A stretch of 64,000 bases of DNA, from the NCBI RefSeq assembly GCF_040869045.1, contig NC_090319.1, positions 13,720,314-13,784,313 on the forward strand, written 5' to 3'. Position numbers and translations under genes: made by a program. The first letter of the stretch is position 1; each line of letters starts with the position of its first letter. The notes under the pieces were generated by a model. That model was given only the letters and a program-made list of their open reading frames with translations. It made no database searches and was not told the origin of the DNA. Below are positions 34,741-47,129 of this stretch, one piece after another. Origin of the DNA: Eurosta solidaginis (taxonomy: Eukaryota > Arthropoda > Insecta > Diptera > Tephritidae).

Positions 34741-35240
34741 ATGCTCGGCCGGGGTGCTTCTGATTCTTGCGAGAGGTGGACACACCGGGTCGATCTCAAT
34801 GAACGGGTTGTATTTGGAATAAAGAAAGAAGATAAGACGAGATTTCTCATTATAATAGATAGGCTTTATTATGTAGAGTTAAGAAATACATAGGTTACAA
34901 TATTACCTGAATAAACGCAATAATACGGCAGAGATAGCTGGCGGCAGATGTGTACAGGCTGTTTAAATCCAAGAGGAGGCCGATTGTATCGAAAGCAACA
35001 ACCGTTGACCCGCAAAATCTTCCGTTTTGGAGGGGAAAGGCACACACACATCAACCCCGACATGTATATGCATGAGTGCTGACAAAAGGCACCCATACAC
35101 GTGCATGTACATGCATGCAGATGCATATGGCGGTGATGGTGTGGGTGGTTATCGAGGTGGGTGATGTGGGTCGAGTATCGAATTACAGAGTTGCATTAGG
35201 GGGATCGCAATCAGATGCGTAAAAGTTAGGCATCCTGCCT
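34741..35240. other. 500-bp GC-balanced island in AAAAT repeat
   Basis: Normal-composition sequence from ATGCTCGGCCGGGGTGCTTC to TTAGGCATCCTGCCTAAAC, abruptly flanked on both sides by AAAAT repeats. It contains GAATAAAG and AGGCTTTATTATG motifs that would suit a polyadenylation region of a solo LTR, but I find no terminal TG...CA repeat or target duplication. Confidence 0.4.
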
Positions 35241-35430
35241 AAACAAAATGAAATAAAAAATTAAAAAAAAAATAATGATATAAAAAAATTGAATTAAATA
35301 AACAAATAAAATAAAATAAATTAAAACAAAATTAAATAAAATACAAAACATTTATTTTGCTATATAAAAATAAAAATATAACAAAATGAAATTAAAGAAG
35401 AAAATAACAGGAAATAAAATAGAATAAAAA
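35241..35430. repeat. AAAAT-type low-complexity DNA
   Basis: Same composition as 34380-34740, on the other side of the island. Confidence 0.7.
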
Positions 35431-37205
35431 ACAAGTAAGGAAGGCTGAGTTCGGGTGTAACCGAACATTACATACTCAGCTGAGTGCTTTGGAGACAAAA
35501 TAAGGGAAAATCACAATGTAGGAAAATGAACCTAGGGTAAACCTGGAATGTGTATGTGTGACCTGGGTATCAAATGGAAGGTATTAAAGATTATTTTAAA
35601 AGGGAGTGGGCCATAGTTCTATAGGTGGACGCCATTTTGGGATATCACCATAAAGGTGGACCACGGGGTGACTCTAGAATGCGTTTGTACGATATGGGTA
35701 TCAAATGAAAGGTGTTAATGAGTATTTTAAAAGGGAGTGGGCCTTAGTTCTATAGGTGGACCACTTTTCGAGATGTCGCCATAAAGGTGGACCAGCGGTG
35801 ACTCTAGAATGTGTTTTTACGATATGGGTAGCAAATTAAAGGTATTAATGAGGGTTTTAAAAGGGAGTGAACCTTAGTTGTATATGTGAAAGCGTTTTCG
35901 AGATATCGGACCAGGGTGACCCAGAACATCATCAGTCGGGTACCGCTAATTTACTTATATCTGTCATACCACGAACAGTATTCCTTCCAAGATTCCAAGG
36001 GCTTTAGATTTCGCCCTTCAGAACTTTTTCATTTTCTTCTACTTAATATGGTGGTGTCACACCCATTTTACAAAGTTTTTTCTAAAGTTATATTTTGCGT
36101 CAATAAACCAATCCAATTACCATGTTTCATCTCTTTTTTCATGTTTGGTACAGAATTGTGGCATTTTTTCATTTTTCGTAATTTTCGATATCGAAAAAGT
36201 GGGCGTGGTCATAGTCGGATTTCGGCCATTTTTTATACCAAGATAAAGTGAGTTCAGGTAAGTACGTGAACTAAGTTTAGTAAAGATATATCGATTTTTG
36301 CTCAAGTTATCGTGTTAACGGCCGAGCGGAAGGACAGACGGTCGACTGTGTATAAAAACTGGGCGTGGCTTCAACCGATTTCGCCCATTTTCACAGTTAT
36401 CGTCATAGAATCTATGCCCCTACACAAGGATTGGCATTAAAAGTATCCTAGACAAATTAAATGAAAAAGGGCGGAGCCACGCCCGTTTTGAAATTTTCTT
36501 TTGTTTTTGTATTTTGTTGCACCATATCATTACTGGAGTTGAATGTTGACATAAGTTATTTATATACTGTAAAGATATAAAATTTTTTGTTAAAATTTGA
36601 CTTAAAAATTTTTTTTTAAAAGTGGGCGTGTTCGTTATCCGATTTTGCTAATTTTTATTTAGCGCACATATAGTAATAGGAGGAACGTGCCTGCCAAATT
36701 CCATCATGATATCTTCAACGACTGCGAAATTACAGCTTGCAAAACTTTTAAATTACCTTCTTTTAAAAGTAGGCGGTGCCACGCCCATTGTCCAAAATTT
36801 TACTAGTTTTCTATTTTGCGTCATAATGTCAACGCACCTACCAAGTTTCATCGCTATATCCGTTTTCAATAATGAACTATCGCAATTTTCGGTTTTTCGA
36901 AATTTTCGATATCGAAAAAGTGGGCGTGGTTGTAGTCCGATTTCGTTAATTTTAAATAATGATCTGAGATGAGTGCCCAGGAACCTACCTACCAAATTTC
37001 ATCAAGATACCTCAAAATTTACTCAAGTTATCGTGTTTACGGTCGGACGGACGGACGGACATGGCTAAATGAATTTCTTTTTTCGCCCAGATCATTTTGA
37101 TATATAGAAGTCTATATCTATCTCCATTAGTTTATGCCGTTACGGATTACCGTTATGCGAACAAAATTAATATACTCTGTGAGCTCTGCTCAGCTGAGTA
37201 TAATA
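35431..37205 (+). mobile_element. ACAAGTAAGGAAGG repeat, copy E
   Basis: Standard ends, three 130-bp units, GTGGGCGTGG blocks and GGACGGACGGAC. It ends CAGCTGAGTATAATAAAA, merging into AAAAT repeat (37206-37419). Confidence 0.85.
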
Positions 37206-37419
37206 AAATTAAATAAAAACATTAAATTATAAATAAATAAAGAAATTAGGTCAAATAAAAAAAAATAAACCAATATAAAATAATTAATAAAATTAAAAAA
37301 TAAAATAACATAAAATAAAAGAGTAAATTAAAATATCTAAATAAAAATAAAATAATAAAATTAAATGAAATAAAATAAAAATAAAATAATAAAATTAAAT
37401 GAAATAAAATCAAATAGAA

Positions 37420-40012
37420 ACAAGTAAGGAAGGCTAAGTTCGGGTGTAACCGAATATCATATACTCAGCTGGGAGCTTAGCTGCGTTGGTTTCGTACATG
37501 GTTTATAAGTGGTTCTTAACTCCATATCACATACGTTTGGGAAATATCGACCAAATTGTAGACCAAGGGTGACGTTTTTTGGAACGATTTTCCTTCATCC
37601 TTTGTTAAATAATTCACGGATGGGTCGAAGCTGGATGGAAAGGTTGGTGGGGGTGTCTTTTGTCAAGAGCTAAATGTAAGCCGCAAGTTTAAGTTGACTG
37701 GTCACTGCAGTGTATTCCAAGCGGAAGTTGCTGCGATTAAGGATGTGGCGGATGGAATGCTATCCAGTGCTACTACGGTTAGGGAATTTAACATCTAGCC
37801 AAGCGGCTATCAAGGCCTTGAGCTCAACTACAGTTCGATCGAGGGTGGTCTGGGAGTGCCTGACCTCGCTTGCGATTGCATCGAAGTATTTTACAATTAA
37901 GATTATCTGGGTCCCGGGCCATAGTGATATCCCGGGTAACTGTCAAGCGGATCTCTTAGCCCGCATCGGTACAACTGAACCGGATGAAGATGGATGTAGG
38001 AATTTCGAGATCCCGCTGGCCACCTGTGGATTGCTGCTTCATAGCTGGGCCTCGAGTCAGCTCAGCAAACGTTGAGCGGACACCACGTCTTGCAGGGTAG
38101 CAAGATCTCTCTGGCCGAAAGTGGATGGCAGGAGGTCTGCTGAAATAATTGGGTTCACTAAGGCTCACCTATCAATGGTCATTGGGGTTTTGACACGGCA
38201 CTGTCCCATGGGTATCCATGCGGTACGTCTCATTATACTGGAAAATCCATCCTGCTGCAGCTGTATGGAGGATGATGAGGTGGAATCACCAAATCACTTT
38301 ATGCTTGATTGCCCAGCTTTTGCCAAAACTAGGCGAAAGTACTTCGGTCGCGACTCACTTGGATCTCCCGAGGATTTATCCAAAGTTGAGATCGGTATCA
38401 CTCGGATCTTTGTCGTTGCTACTCAACGATTCTCTAAGTAGCTAGATCTAAGTCACCGTTATTTTTGGTGTATGTAGTATCACAACGGACCTTCGTGTTG
38501 TCCAAGTGAGCTGTCCTTATCAGGGCAGCTACCAACTAACCTAACTTAACTTTGTCAAATAATGGAAAATCACCAAGTTGGAAAATGAACCTAGGGTAAC
38601 CCTGGAATGTGTCTGTATGACATGGATAGCAAATGAAAGGTATTAAAGAGTATTTTAAAAGGGAGTGGGACTTAGATGTGTGAAGGCGTTTTCGAGATAT
38701 CGACCAAAATGTGGAATGGGTACCGCTAATTTATTTATATATGTAATACCACGAACAGTATTCCTGCCATTATTCCAAGGGCTTTTGATTTCGCCCTGCA
38801 GAACTTTTTCATTTCTTCTACTTAATATGGTAGGTGTCACACCCATTTTACAAAGGTTTCTCTAATGTTATATTTTGAGTCAAAAACCCAATCCAATCAC
38901 CAAGTTTCCTCCCTTTTTTCGTATTTGGTATAGAATTATGGCATTTTTCGAAATTTTCGATATTGAAAAAGTGGGCGTGATCATAGACGGATTTCGCCCA
39001 TTTTTAATACCAAGATAAAGTGAATTCAGATAAGTACGTGAACTAAGTTTAGTAACGATATATCGATTTTTGCTCAAGTTATCGTGTTAACGGCCGAGCG
39101 GAAGAACAAACGGTCGACTGTGTATAAAAACTGGGCGTGGCTTCAACCGATTTCGCCCATTTTCACAGAAAACAGTTACCGTCATAGAAGCTATGCCCTT
39201 AAAAAATTTCACAATGATTGGTAAAATTTTGTTCGACTTATGACATTAAAAGTATTCCACACAAATTAAATGAAAGAGGGCGGAACCACGCCCATTTTGA
39301 AATTTTCTTTTATTTTTGTATTTTGTTACACCATATCATTACTGGAGATGAATGTTAAAATAATTTACTTATATACTGTAAAGATATTCAATTTTTTGTT
39401 AAAATTTCACTTTAAAATTATTTTTTCAACCTGGGCGTGTTTGTTTTCCGATTTTGCTAATTTTTATTTAGCACACATATAGTAATAGGAGTAACGTTCC
39501 TGCCAAATTTCATCATGATATCTTCAACGACTGCTAAATAACAGCTTGCAAAATTTTTAAATTACCTTTTTTTAAAAATGGGCGGTGGCACGCCCAATGT
39601 CCAAAATTTTACAAATTTTCTTTTCTGCGTCATAAGGTCAACCCACCTATCAAGTTTCATCGCTTTAACCGTCTTTGGTAATTAATTGTCGCACTTTTTC
39701 GGTTTTTCGAAATTTTCGATATCGAAAAAGGGGGCGTGGTTATAGTCCGATTTCGTTTATTTTAAATAGCGATCTGAAATGAGTGCCCAGGAACTTACAT
39801 ACCGAATTTCATTACCTCAAAATTTACTCAAGTTTTCGTGTTTACGGACAGACGGATGGACATGGCTAAATTAATTTCTTTTTACGCCCAGATAATTTTG
39901 ATATATAGAAGTATATATCTATCTCGATTAGCGTATGCTGTAACGGAGTACCGTTATGCGAACAAAATTAATATAATTACTCTGTGAGCTTTGCTCAGCT
40001 GAGTATAAAAAA
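37420..40012 (+). mobile_element. ACAAGTAAGGAAGG repeat, copy F, split by a LINE
   Basis: Starts ACAAGTAAGGAAGGCTAAGT, is interrupted at 37613 by a 5'-truncated LINE, resumes at 38551, and ends GCTCAGCTGAGTATAAAA. The flanking parts are collinear with copies A and D. Confidence 0.85.
37614..38550 (+). mobile_element. 5'-truncated I-type LINE, RNase H to 3' end
   Basis: It begins inside the RNase H domain (FTDGSKLDGKVGGGVF, then CSVFQAEVAAI), continues with a frame change to SSQAAIKALSS-like and WVPGHSDIPGNCQADLLA, then AFAKTRRKYFGRD, and a 3' end TAACCTAACTTAAC. Flanked by a 13-bp duplication TTTGTTAAATAAT (37601-37613) and TTTGTCAAATAAT (38551-38563), one mismatch. At least one frameshift or stop (about 37798) breaks RNase H. 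Confidence 0.88.
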
Positions 40013-40380
40013 GAAAAGAAAAGGAGAAGAGAGGGCAGGAAAGGAAACAGAAAGAACGAAAACGAAGAGTAGCAAGAGAAAGAAGAGGAAAGGAAGGAGA
40101 GCGAAATCTGAACAGACCGAAACCAAAGTCGCATCCGAAACTGAAACCGAAACCAAGACCCGCTCCAAGCCCAAAGCGGAACCAACATCGAAGCTACTAC
40201 CGAAACTGGGACCGAATTCCGCGGTGAAACCTGAAACGAATTCAGAATCGAAAGCATACTAGAATAAGATTCGAGTCCGGTACCAAGAGCCGAAATGAAT
40301 TGGGTACCGAATCAAAACTAGAACAGAAATCGAAACAGGACCGAAACCAAAACTATTCGAACAAAAAAGTCCGCCTCTGT
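40013..40380 (+). repeat. purine-rich low-complexity DNA
   Basis: GAAAAG runs followed by ACCGAAAC-type repeats. The frames open on both strands are products of composition. Confidence 0.6.
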
Positions 40381-40626
40381 GCTAATTGAGTTTTCCTGTT
40401 GCACTTACTTAAGGCAATGTGGTATTTCCTCACTTTTTACTCCCAACAACAACAACAAATAAAACCTTTCTAAATCACATGAAACTGATGAAGCCTACAA
40501 ACTGTGGTTTGGGTTCTTACATCCGCATTCTTAAAGGCATTTTCAGCAATCACATCTTTCATTAAACGCAGTTTCCACATTTTTCAATAAAGAGAGCGCA
40601 ACAGGTTTCTTAAGCATCTAATAATA

Positions 40627-40983
40627 AAAATAAATAAATTTAAGGCGCGATAACCTCCGAAGAGATCTAAGGCCGAGCTTCTCTTCCAATTTGCGTCGTG
40701 CTCCTCGTGATTTTCCCTACAAATTGGCCGGACGGGACCTACATGTTTTATGCCGACTCCGAACGGCATCTGCAAGGCAGATGAGTTTTCACTGAGAGCT
40801 TTTCATGGCACAAATACACTCGGAGCGCTTGCCAAACACTGCCGAGGGACGACCCCGCTTAGAAAATTTTTCTTCTAATTGAAAAATCTTATTTCTGATA
40901 TTTTGATGTTGCTTTGCCCGGGGTTCGAACCCAGGGCATACGGTGTGGTAGGCGGAGCACGCTACCATCACACCACGATGGCC
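40627..40983 (-). mobile_element. tRNA-derived SINE (minus strand) with target duplication
   Basis: Reverse complement of the SINE at 5394-5759: tail AAATAAATAAATT at the left, tRNA-like head with GGTTCGAACCC-type B box at 40920-40932 on the right. Direct repeat GCATCTAATAATA at 40614-40626 and 40984-40996. Confidence 0.9.
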
Positions 40984-41099
40984 GCATCTAATAATACTTA
41001 TGATAATAATACCCCCAGTTTGAGCATTTATGTGTTACAACAAGCTAACTTGCAAATAAGGTCTGTGTGCCAAGTTCACATGGATCATGCTCGAAAGTA

Positions 41100-41967
41100 A
41101 GCAAAGATCATGGCTTCGATGTCAATAGAAGAAAGCAACTTCTTAAATTATAAAATCCAAGATAATGCAGTGTAGGGTCTTGTTGGATACTTTGCAATAT
41201 CGTATCGTTTATCTTTGGGTACATGGAGGCACGGTTGAGACAACATGTTTTCATTTTGGCCCAAAATGCATCGAAAAAAGGACCAGATCTCAAGAAAGGA
41301 CCAACTTTTAGTTTAGAGTGTCGTTTTAAGATATTTAATTGGTTTCCCGTATAAACTTTTAATACACATAGCGAATAAAATACACTTAAGTCCACGAACT
41401 CGCTCACATTCTCTCTGGAGGAATGCGAAGTGTTTCTCGTTTCGGGTTTCTCGCTTTTCTACGCTTTTCCATTTAGTCTGAATCTTTCAATATACGGAAC
41501 TTTTCTATAAATAAAATTTACGAAAGTGTCTTACCGTACTTCAAATAGGGAAAAGATATGCCTTTATAGAAAAACACAAACCGATGCACCAAACAATGCC
41601 TCAGTGCAAACAGCTCGAGTCTCCAGCTGAGAGCATAAGTAGCGAGAAATTAGGGCTATAAAGGTAAAGGCCAATTATTTAGAAGAGATAAACAAGTACA
41701 GGTAGGAGGAAGAATCGCGGTGAGGAAGCAAAAAGCAGGGAGAAATAGGAGGGAAAAGGGAATGAGAGTGGGAGGGAAGTGAAGGAATGAAACGGAGTGG
41801 AAGCGGTAGGAGAATTAATTGGCTGGATTAAGAAGTGGAAGGAAAGTGAAAAAGAAAGAGGAGTAGATGAATAGAGGGGAAAAGAGTAGTGGATGAGCAA
41901 AAATTGAGGGGGCAGTTCAGGAAGCCGGTAAGGTATTTGTACGGAGGATATTTATCAAACTGCTTTG
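41100..41967. other. non-coding DNA, purine-rich from 41640
   Basis: Unrecognised sequence to about 41640, then a purine-rich stretch (GGAGGAAG, GGGAGGGAAG) to 41920. No gene recognised. Confidence 0.5.
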
Positions 41968-42634
41968 CACACAGAGTATATTAACTTTGATTGCATAACG
42001 GTTGGTTGTACAGGTATAAAGGAATCGAGATAGATATAGACTTCCATATATCAAAATCATCAGTATCGAAAAATATTTGATTTAGCCATGTCCGTCCGTC
42101 CGTCTGTCCGTTAACACGATAACTTGAGTAAATATTGAGATATCTTCACCAAATTTGGTACACGATCTTATCTGGACCCAGAATAGATTGGTATTGAAAA
42201 TGAGCGAAATCGGATGATAACCGCGCCCACCTTTTATATATATAACATTTTGGAAAACACAAAAACCCTGATTATTTAGTAAATAATACACCTAGAATGT
42301 TGAAATTTGACGTGTGGACTGATACTGAGACTGTTGATAAAAATTAAAAAAAAATTTTAAAATGGGCGTGGTACCGCCTACTTGTGATAAAATCAATTTT
42401 ACAAATATTATTAACCATAAATCAAAAATCGTTAAACCTATCGTAACAAAATGCGGCAGAGAGGTTGCCTTTACTATAAGGAATGCTTTGAAGAAAAATT
42501 CACGAAATCGGTTAAGGACCACGCCCACTTTTATATAAAATATTTTTAAAAGGGTCGTGGACGATTCAAATAAGCTATATCTTTGCAAAAGAGAGCTTTA
42601 TATCAATGGTATTTCATTTCCCAAGTGGATATAA

Positions 42635-43249
42635 TGTAACGGATTTACTTGCAAATCCCCTTATTTGCAACCCTCTGCTAAGTTGTCTGTTGAATAAATA
42701 ATTCCAATATTTAAGAATGCAAAATGGCCTTTATCAAAGTACTTCACAATAACACTCAAACTTTGCAACGAATAGCTTGCTTAATAACCAAACTGATTGA
42801 TAGCTCAAATGAAACTCACTTCCAAAATAATACTGCTATGGCTCGCTAGATAGCGTCTTAATCGAAACTGCTTGATAGCTCAAATCAAACTGAATTCCAG
42901 CGCCTCTACATTTGCTGCCTTTTATACTCTGATTTCAACGTTCGCATCTTCTAGGCGCTTCCAGAATCTACTAGTTGACATCATCTCTCAAACTTCTCAG
43001 CTGTAACTACAATTGTACGATTTTATAGCTTCTCTCATTGCATACTTTCAGGAGTATCTCAGCTATATGCATGTGTTCGTGCATTGATTCTCCGCTGCTC
43101 GTATACGTACATGGTACATATGTGTAGACGCAATTATTGTTTCGTTTATGTAGATACATAATGATTGAATTATTGATGTGAATTCACGTCACTGCTTAGC
43201 ATCGGCTTAGAGATAGCAGCACCCCTCAGTTTTGCTAATATTCGTAACA
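42635..43249 (-). repeat. LTR (3' LTR of the minus-strand gypsy-like element)
   Basis: 615 bp. Minus-strand ends TGTTACGAATATTAGC and CCGTTACA. Near-identical to 45736-46359, apart from an 11-bp gap near 42690 and a few substitutions, so the insertion is young. The purine-rich AGGTGGAGGGCAG just inside (43250-43262) is the polypurine tract. Confidence 0.93.
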
Positions 43250-43260
43250 CTGCCCTCCAC

Positions 43261-43797
43261 CTAAATCTGATCGTCCCGATCAGACAAATCTCCCGATCTA
43301 AACGTCGCTAGCATCTCCAAATGTACCACTCTTCTACTCCGTGGTTTCTCAATGCTTTGTATGCGGTAGATGGTATCACTGATCTTCTTCACAACCTTGT
43401 ACGGGCCTTCCCAACTGCACCGAAATTTGGCTGGAACACCTTTCCGCCGGTGAGGGTTGTTTAACAGTACCAAATCTCCCTCCAAGAAACCTTCCGAATT
43501 TTTGTTCTCATTGTACCTGCGTTTCATCTTATTACTCATTATTCTTGTTCGTTCCCTCGCACTCTGTTGTTTGGCCAATGAACTTCTTCGCAGAGCTTGC
43601 ACTTGACGGATTGACTTTGCATCATCATTATCGTCTGGACGTTTCACAACAGTAGTGCGCGCTGGCTTGAAACCACCCTTGCATTCTTTCTGAAAAATTC
43701 TTTTAGTCATTTTAGTGCGTCCATTAGGGTTTGTCGACGCCGGTCTTTTTCTCGCAGGTACTTTTCGCTTTATTTGGCCCATTCGATCCATCAACAT
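43261..43797 (-). pseudogene. integrase C-terminal fragment
   Basis: Residues about 85-165 of this frame (RRYNENKNSEGFLEGDLVLL, WEGPYKVVKKISDTIYRIQ, VVHLEML) match the C-terminal DNA-binding part of gypsy-type integrases. The N-terminal zinc and catalytic domains are missing. It overlaps the protease frame end in another frame, marking the deletion junction at roughly 43600-43760. Confidence 0.75.
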
Positions 43798-44587
43798 TTT
43801 CTTTTGACTTTCGTTGCCTTTGTCGAGTCTTCTCCATCATTACTCGATTACTACTGAACCCTTTCTCCAACTTGAAGTTAAGTGGTATATCCTGGTTCTC
43901 ATAACACATCACCCTTCTCTGCATATCGATCTTGATGTCATGGTCAACCAAGAAGTCCACTCCCAATATGACTTCTTCAACGATCTTCGCCGCAACGAAT
44001 TTGTGTAGAACTGTGACCTTTCCAATCAAGACTTCACATATCACTTCTCCCTGAACTTGGTTATACTCGCCAGTGACCGTACGCAACCTTGTTCCCGGTA
44101 AAGGTTTTATTCTCCTGTTGACCAAGTCAGATCGGATCAAGGAATGAGATGCGCCCGTATCTACAGTCAGTACACGTTCTTTACCATCCACATTCCCTCT
44201 GACGGTAAGACTGTTCGATTTTCTACCAATTTGCAACGCAGATATCACAGGGCATTCAATAGCTGGATCTAGCTCTCGATCTCTACCTCTTACTCGCTCT
44301 TGCTCATCTCCTCCAGCTTTGCGTTTACGGCCACCCACATTGTTGGAACTATTGGGACCAAGATCGCAATGACGTGCAATGTGACCGGACTTCCCGCATT
44401 TGAAGCATTTGATAACTTTTTCACTCCGCTTTTGCGATCCCTTCAGCGCCTCCAATATTGCGTCTACCCACTCTGGCCTTTCTACTTCCACACGGCGTGC
44501 TTTGAAAACTGGCTTACACAGAAGCGACGCTGTTTCCTGAGTCAGCGCATGGGATAATGTTTCTGCAAATGTTGGCTTTGGGTTTGC
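43724..44587 (-). pseudogene. gag knuckle and aspartic protease
   Basis: The frame contains a CCHC zinc knuckle CFKCGKSGHIARHC and a retroviral-type aspartic protease with the catalytic VDTGASHSLI and a later VILGVDFLVDHDI flap-to-core segment. It continues the gag frame after one TAG stop at about 44588 (RAT stop ANPKP), probably a recent mutation. Confidence 0.88.
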
Positions 44588-45684
44588 CTATGTGGCTCGC
44601 TTCGTTTCGACGTCCCGTATGCCATTTATAAAGCTTTGAATTTTTACCCTTTCGGTGTATTCCACGGGTGCGTCGGCATTCGCCAAATGTGCAAGCGTTT
44701 CGACATCTGACGCAAACTCCTGCAAAGTCTCATTAGCTTTTTGGTAGCGGCTTTGCAACTCTATTTGGTGTATCTGCTTCCTGTGTTCGCTTCCGTATCG
44801 CCGTTCTACAGCAGCCATCAATGCGTCATAACTGTTTCGTTCGTACTCTGGAATAGTCTGTAAGATTTCGGCAGCTGGTCCTTTCAATGCTACGAATAGT
44901 GCAGCAACTTTATCTTCAGCACTCCAGTTGTTCACTGCTGCGGTCTTCTCAAACTGAAGCTTAAAGACCTGGAAAGGAACAGAACCGTCAAAGGATGGTG
45001 TTTTTACCTTTTGTTTGCTTGCTGAAACAGCTGGGCGATGTAATTGCAACTCCTGTATACGACCTCTCAAAGCATCCACCTCGGCTTCGATTTTTTCCTC
45101 AAACTGCGTTAATTTCTCGTTCATACGCGCTTCGAGTTTTGATGATATACGCGCCTCCTGCACTTCGAGTTGTATGCGTGCCTCTTGTTCTTTCAGTTGT
45201 GTTTCCATCTTTGATGTTATTCGTGTCTCTTGGGATTCCATCTGTGATGACATAAAAGTTTTCTGTTCTTCCAGTTGGGATGCCATATATGTCTTCTGTT
45301 CTTCCAATTGCGTTTCCATATTGGATGTAATCTTTGTCGACATTTCTGACATACGCGTTTTTGTGCTTCAATCTTCGATGTTATTCGTGTCTCTTGGGAT
45401 TCCATCTGTGATGACATTGTCGATGTTTTAGCAGATATTGCAGCCAAAATCATGTTCAAGTCTGTGCTTGTAACTGTCTGCGATATTTCGTTTTTCTCTT
45501 CAATTTTTGTTGTTGTCTCGTCCCCATCAGGATAAAAGACATACTCGTCCACATCAATTCCTTCTGCTTCCATTGCCTCTCGTAGCCGTGCCTGAAGTTC
45601 GAGTTTAACGCCGCTTGTATTCAATCCACGACTCTCCAACTCCTTCTTCAGTTGCTGGATCTTCAATTCACTGAACTTTGCCAT
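44588..45684 (-). pseudogene. gag with N-terminal SAP-like domain and coiled coil
   Basis: It starts MAKFSELKIQQLKKELESRG at 45684, a SAP-type DNA-binding helix-turn-helix, followed by an acidic linker, a long Glu/Gln-rich coiled coil of EEQKTYMASQL or EEQEARI-like repeats, and a retrotransposon gag domain (VFKLQFEKTAAVNNWS, ALKGPAAEILQTIP, ERRYGSEHRKQIH, ETLQEFASDVETLAHLA). A frameshift near 45355 separates the SAP part from the rest. Intact gag of this type would coat element RNA. Confidence 0.85.
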
Positions 45685-45735
45685 GTCCTTGTTGTCCTAT
45701 GGAATTTATTCAACAATTCCTCTTCTGACACCAAT

Positions 45736-46359
45736 TGTAACGGATTTAATTGCAAATCCTCTTATTTGCAACCCTCTGCTAAGTTCGAATCACTAAACTG
45801 TTGAATAAATAACTCCAATATTTAATAATGCAAAATGGCCTTTATTAAAGTACTTCACAATAACACTCAAACTTTGCAACGAATAGCTTGCTTAATAACC
45901 AAACTGATTGATAGCTCAAATGAAACTCACTTCCAAAATAATACTGCTATGGCTCGCTAGATAGCGTCTTAATCGAGCTGCTTGATAGCTCAAATCAAAC
46001 TGAATTCCAGCGCCTCTACATTTGCTGCCTTTTATACTCTGATTTCAGCGTTCGCATCTTCTAGGCGCTTCCAGAATCTACTAGTTGACATCAGCTCTCA
46101 AACTTCTCAGCTGTAACTACAATTGCACGAATTTATAGCTTCTCTCATTGCATACTTTCAGGAGTATCTCAGCTATATGCATGTGTTCGTGCATTGATTC
46201 TCCGCTGCTCGTATACGTACATGGTACTTATGTGTAGACGCAATTATTGTTTCGTTTATGTAGATACATAATGATTGAATTATTGATGTGAATTCACGTC
46301 ACTGCTTAGCATCGGCTTAGAGATATCAGCACCCCTTAGTTTTGCTAATATTCGTAACA
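45736..46359 (-). repeat. LTR (5' LTR of the minus-strand gypsy-like element)
   Basis: 624 bp, starting TGTAACGGATTTAATTGC and ending GCTAATATTCGTAACA on the plus strand. Pairs with 42635-43249. A solo copy of the same family lies at 61497-62311. Confidence 0.93.
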
Positions 46360-47129
46360 ATAACAATAAATAGGAAAAACATCAAATTTTAAAAAATGGG
46401 CGTGGCACCGCCCCTTTTATGACTAAGCAATTTTCTATGTTTCGGGAGCCATAACTCGAATAAAATTAACGGATCGTAATAAAATTAGGTACTCAGATTT
46501 TCCCTATAGCAGGAAATATTTCTAGAAAAAATGGACGAGATCGGTTAAAGACCACGCCCACTTTTATATAAAAGATGTTTAAAAGGGTCGTAGACGAAAA
46601 TAATAAGCTATATCTTAGCGAAAAAGAGCTTTTTATCAATCGAATTTTACTTTGTAAATTGAATTATAAAATTAATTTGGAAAACATTAAAATTTTTGAA
46701 AATGGGTGTGGCACCGCCCCTTTTATGACTAAGCAATTTTCTATGTTTTGGAAGCCATAACTCGCAGAAAAATTAACGGACCGTAATAAAATTGGGTACA
46801 CATATTTTGCTTATAGCAGAAAATATTTCTAGTAAAATTGGACGGGATCGATTAAGGACCACAGCAACTTAGATATAAAACAAGTTTAAAAGGGTCGTAG
46901 ACTAGAATAATAAGCCATAACTTAGCAAAAAATAGTTTTGAATCAATGATATTTCACTTTTCAAGTTTTATTGTAAGAGGAAATGGGGAGCTTTTTTTTC
47001 AAACGGGCGGTGCCACGTGTTATGTAGAAAAGTAATTTACCTGAAATGAAATGTGCAATTGAAGCTCACGCTGAGTATATAATGTTCGGTTACACCCGAA
47101 CTTAGACACCTTTACTTGTTTTTTTTTTT

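Larger units (their letters stand above)
43250..45735 (-). mobile_element. gypsy-like element body: gag, protease, integrase tail; polymerase deleted
   Basis: Minus strand from the 5' LTR: TGGTGTCAG next to the LTR (45722-45734) is a primer binding site that would fit tRNA-Leu. Gag, a CCHC knuckle with protease, and an integrase C-terminal part follow. Reverse transcriptase, RNase H and the integrase core are absent, so the element is about 3.7 kb in total and cannot move on its own. Confidence 0.85.
41968..47119 (-). mobile_element. ACAAGTAAGGAAGG-family repeat, copy G, split by a gypsy-like element
   Basis: Minus orientation: GAGTATATTAACTTTGATTG at the left, GTCCGTCCGTCCGTCTGTCCG at 42091, and CGGTTACACCCGAACTTAG with TTTACTTGT at 47080-47119. 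It is a diverged subfamily of copies A-F. An LTR element occupies 42635-46359, bounded by ATAA target duplications (42631-42634 and 46360-46363). Confidence 0.8.

Noticed and set aside
39928..40262. Charged plus-strand and Ser/Phe-rich minus-strand frames
   Set aside because: Purine-rich low-complexity DNA produces open frames on both strands.
44995..45431. Plus-strand Ser/Cys-rich frames of up to 138 codons
   Set aside because: Antisense of the gag coiled-coil repeats.
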